41,392 nucleotides of DNA from Synergistaceae bacterium. GTDB lineage: Bacteria > Synergistota > Synergistia > Synergistales > Synergistaceae. Below the pieces are notes generated by a model. It made no database searches. It was not told the DNA's origin and saw nothing but the letters and a program-made list of their open reading frames with translations. The stretch is taken from the NCBI GenBank assembly GCA_031268885.1, contig JAIRWR010000079.1:1-41392 (forward strand). The letters are read 5' to 3'. The first letter of the stretch is position 1, and every line of letters starts with the position of its first letter. Both the position numbers and the translations under genes were made by a program. Shown in pieces: positions 39,947 through 41,392 of the stretch.

Positions 39947-41158
39947 ATGATACAGATAGCCGGAAAATGCAACACAGCAATTTGCTACACCGGAGAGCTT
40001 GAAGCCGCCTCTATGGGGCAGATACAGGCCGTTTGCGACCGTGCCGAGTTCGCGGACTGCAAGATACGGATAATGCCGGATGTTCACGCGGGAATGGGCT
40101 GTACGATCGGCACGACGATGACGATAACCGACAAAATTGTGCCGGGAATGGTCGGTGTGGACATAGGGTGCGGTATGGAAACGGTCAAACTCGCGGAAAG
40201 GGAAATCGACTACGCCAAGCTCGACGCGCTCATTCGCTGCGAGATACCTTCCGGGCGCGGAATCCGCGACACCTACCACCTACTGAACGCCGAAATTGAC
40301 GTGGGCGAGCTTCATTGCGCCAGTGAAGTCAATCTTGAACGCGCAAAACGAAGTATCGGCACCCTAGGCGGTGGAAACCATTTTATTGAAGTTGACCGTT
40401 CGGATAACAGAGACTTGTATCTCGTCGTCCACTCCGGCAGCCGTCACCTCGGCACGGAGGTCGCCGGTTATTATCAGGATGAAGCGTATAAGGCGCTCTG
40501 CGGTAATTCCAAGCGACAGATTGAGGAAACTATTGCCACCCTCAAAGCCGAGGGGCGCAAGCGCGAGATCGCCGATACGATAAAGAATCTCAGAACGCAA
40601 GGAAACAGCGAAGCAGGTTCGATTCCCAAAGACCTCTCTTATGTCAGCGGCTACATGTTCGACGAGTATTTACACGATATGAAGATCACACAGCATTTCG
40701 CTGTGCTGAACCGCCGCGCCATGACCGAGGTGATCTTGCGCGGAATGGGTCTGACGGAGGTTGATCGTTTCACGACAATTCACAACTATATCGACACGGA
40801 CAAGATGATACTTCGCAAAGGCGCCGTTTCCGCTAGATATGGCGAGCGGCTGCTGATACCGATAAATATGCGCGACGGCAGCCTGATTTGCGTAGGCAAT
40901 GGCAACGACGACTGGAATCAGTCCGCGCCTCACGGTGCTGGTCGGCTGATGAGCCGCAAGGCGGCGTTTGCCAGGCTGTCGATGGACGAGTATAAAGCTG
41001 AGATGAGCGAGATTTATTCGACTTCGGTCAGCCTTGACACCCTTGACGAGTCTCCGATGGCGTACAAAAACATTGACGAGATAATTAGCCACATCTCCCC
41101 CACTGCCAAGATTATTGAACGTGTGCTTCCGACGTATAACTTCAAAGCGGGAGAGTAA
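39947..41158 (+). CDS. rtcB: RtcB-family RNA 3'-phosphate ligase
   Basis: Joins RNA 2',3'-cyclic-phosphate or 3'-phosphate ends to 5'-OH using GTP, in tRNA splicing or RNA repair. 403 residues from ATG 39947, three bases after the chimera's stop with GGAGAG six bases upstream, so both are one operon. Active-site signs: MPDVHAGMGCTIG, VGVDIGCGMETV (Asp72, Cys75), LGGGNHFIEVD, VHSGSRHLG and the guanylated histidine in SAPHGAGRLMSR (His329; E. coli His337). All metal ligands appear intact. AGG/AGA codons are scarcer here than in the core genes, a mild sign of transfer. No archease or RtcR is in the window. Confidence 0.95.
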   Translation: MIQIAGKCNTAICYTGELEAASMGQIQAVCDRAEFADCKIRIMPDVHAGMGCTIGTTMTITDKIVPGMVGVDIGCGMETVKLAEREIDYAKLDALIRCEIPSGRGIRDTYHLLNAEIDVGELHCASEVNLERAKRSIGTLGGGNHFIEVDRSDNRDLYLVVHSGSRHLGTEVAGYYQDEAYKALCGNSKRQIEETIATLKAEGRKREIADTIKNLRTQGNSEAGSIPKDLSYVSGYMFDEYLHDMKITQHFAVLNRRAMTEVILRGMGLTEVDRFTTIHNYIDTDKMILRKGAVSARYGERLLIPINMRDGSLICVGNGNDDWNQSAPHGAGRLMSRKAAFARLSMDEYKAEMSEIYSTSVSLDTLDESPMAYKNIDEIISHISPTAKIIERVLPTYNFKAGE

Positions 41159-41201
41159 ATCTGAAACGGAGTGTGTGTTTTTGGGAAATCCTCCTGAGAC
41201 T

Positions 41202-41392
41202 AGGGCGTGTTTGAAAACTAGATATTGCACAAAATCTCCCTATATAGCATAATAATGAAGTATTATCTGTGAGAGGGGATAGATAGTCGTGCGCCGTCAT
41301 GAAATCAGTGATAATAATTGGGAACGAGTAAAAGACCTGCTTCCGCCCGAAAATACGGGTGAGGGCCGGCCGTCAAAACCAAACAGGGTAAT
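41202..41392 (+). mobile_element. left end of an IS5-like insertion sequence
   Basis: AGGGCGTGTTTGAAAAC at about 41202-41218 looks like a terminal inverted repeat of the IS427 group of IS5, and the transposase starts 87 nt further in. The right end lies outside the window, so the target duplication and boundaries cannot be checked. It begins about 45 nt after the rtcB stop. Confidence 0.55.
41289..41392 (+). CDS. IS5-family transposase, N-terminal fragment (cut by window end)
   Basis: GTG at 41289 with AGGGG about 10 nt upstream reads VRRHEISDNNWERVKDLLPP and on with GRPSKPNRV to the window edge. The pattern (RHEltDeeW..i..LLPP...GRP) is the start of IS5/IS427 transposases, in the DUF4096 region. 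The DDE catalytic part is not in the window. IS427-type elements often encode the protein in two frames; that cannot be judged here. Confidence 0.75.
   Translation, partial: MRRHEISDNNWERVKDLLPPENTGEGRPSKPNRV

Noticed and set aside
40616-40628. GTTCGATTC inside rtcB as a possible second att site matching the tmRNA T loop
   Set aside because: Only nine bases match and it lies within an intact gene.

Overview
The window looks like a chromosomal segment of a Synergistota-type (Synergistetes) bacterium, or a close relative. This is an inference from content: a Gram-negative-style set of exported proteins with FlgT-like domains, a stand-alone S55 (SpoIVB-type) protease, heavy use of AGG/AGA and ATA codons, frequent TTG/GTG starts, and an rpoC with a large N-terminal insert. 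No 16S gene or database search is available, so the phylum is a best guess.

Layout. Positions 1-1067 hold a non-coding stretch with a 15-bp inverted repeat, a frameshifted minus-strand gene, a short tandem repeat and a very good sigma-70-type promoter for rpoB-rpoC (1068-9763). A bidirectional terminator separates rpoC from four minus-strand genes for exported proteins (9826-13947), two of which carry FlgT-like beta domains and two TPR-like repeats. rpsT follows on the plus strand and converges with leuS-holA on the minus strand. A small membrane protein gene, a two-repeat CRISPR remnant and prfB (programmed +1 frameshift) come next.

From prfB to guaB (19308-37958) the genes all read rightward, often overlapping: prfB, S55 protease, a short uvrC, ribD-ribE-ribBA-ribH (complete riboflavin branch), serS, a membrane-glycosyltransferase/WecG fusion, ybaB-recR, a YacL-type PIN/TRAM membrane protein, ispDF, rlpA, gltX and guaB. 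A terminator and a possible short leader ORF lie between ispDF and rlpA.

The right end is an accessory junction: tRNA-Pro(CGG) with its own promoter and terminator, smpB-ssrA (trans-translation), then directly at the tmRNA 3' end an integrase N-terminus fused in frame to the C-terminal two thirds of a YjbQ-family protein, followed by an RtcB-family RNA ligase gene and the left end of an IS5-like insertion sequence that runs off the window. The int::yjbQ chimera, the short UvrC, the apparently inactive WecA-like/WecG fusion and the prfB frameshift site lacking its usual stimulator are the most unusual points.
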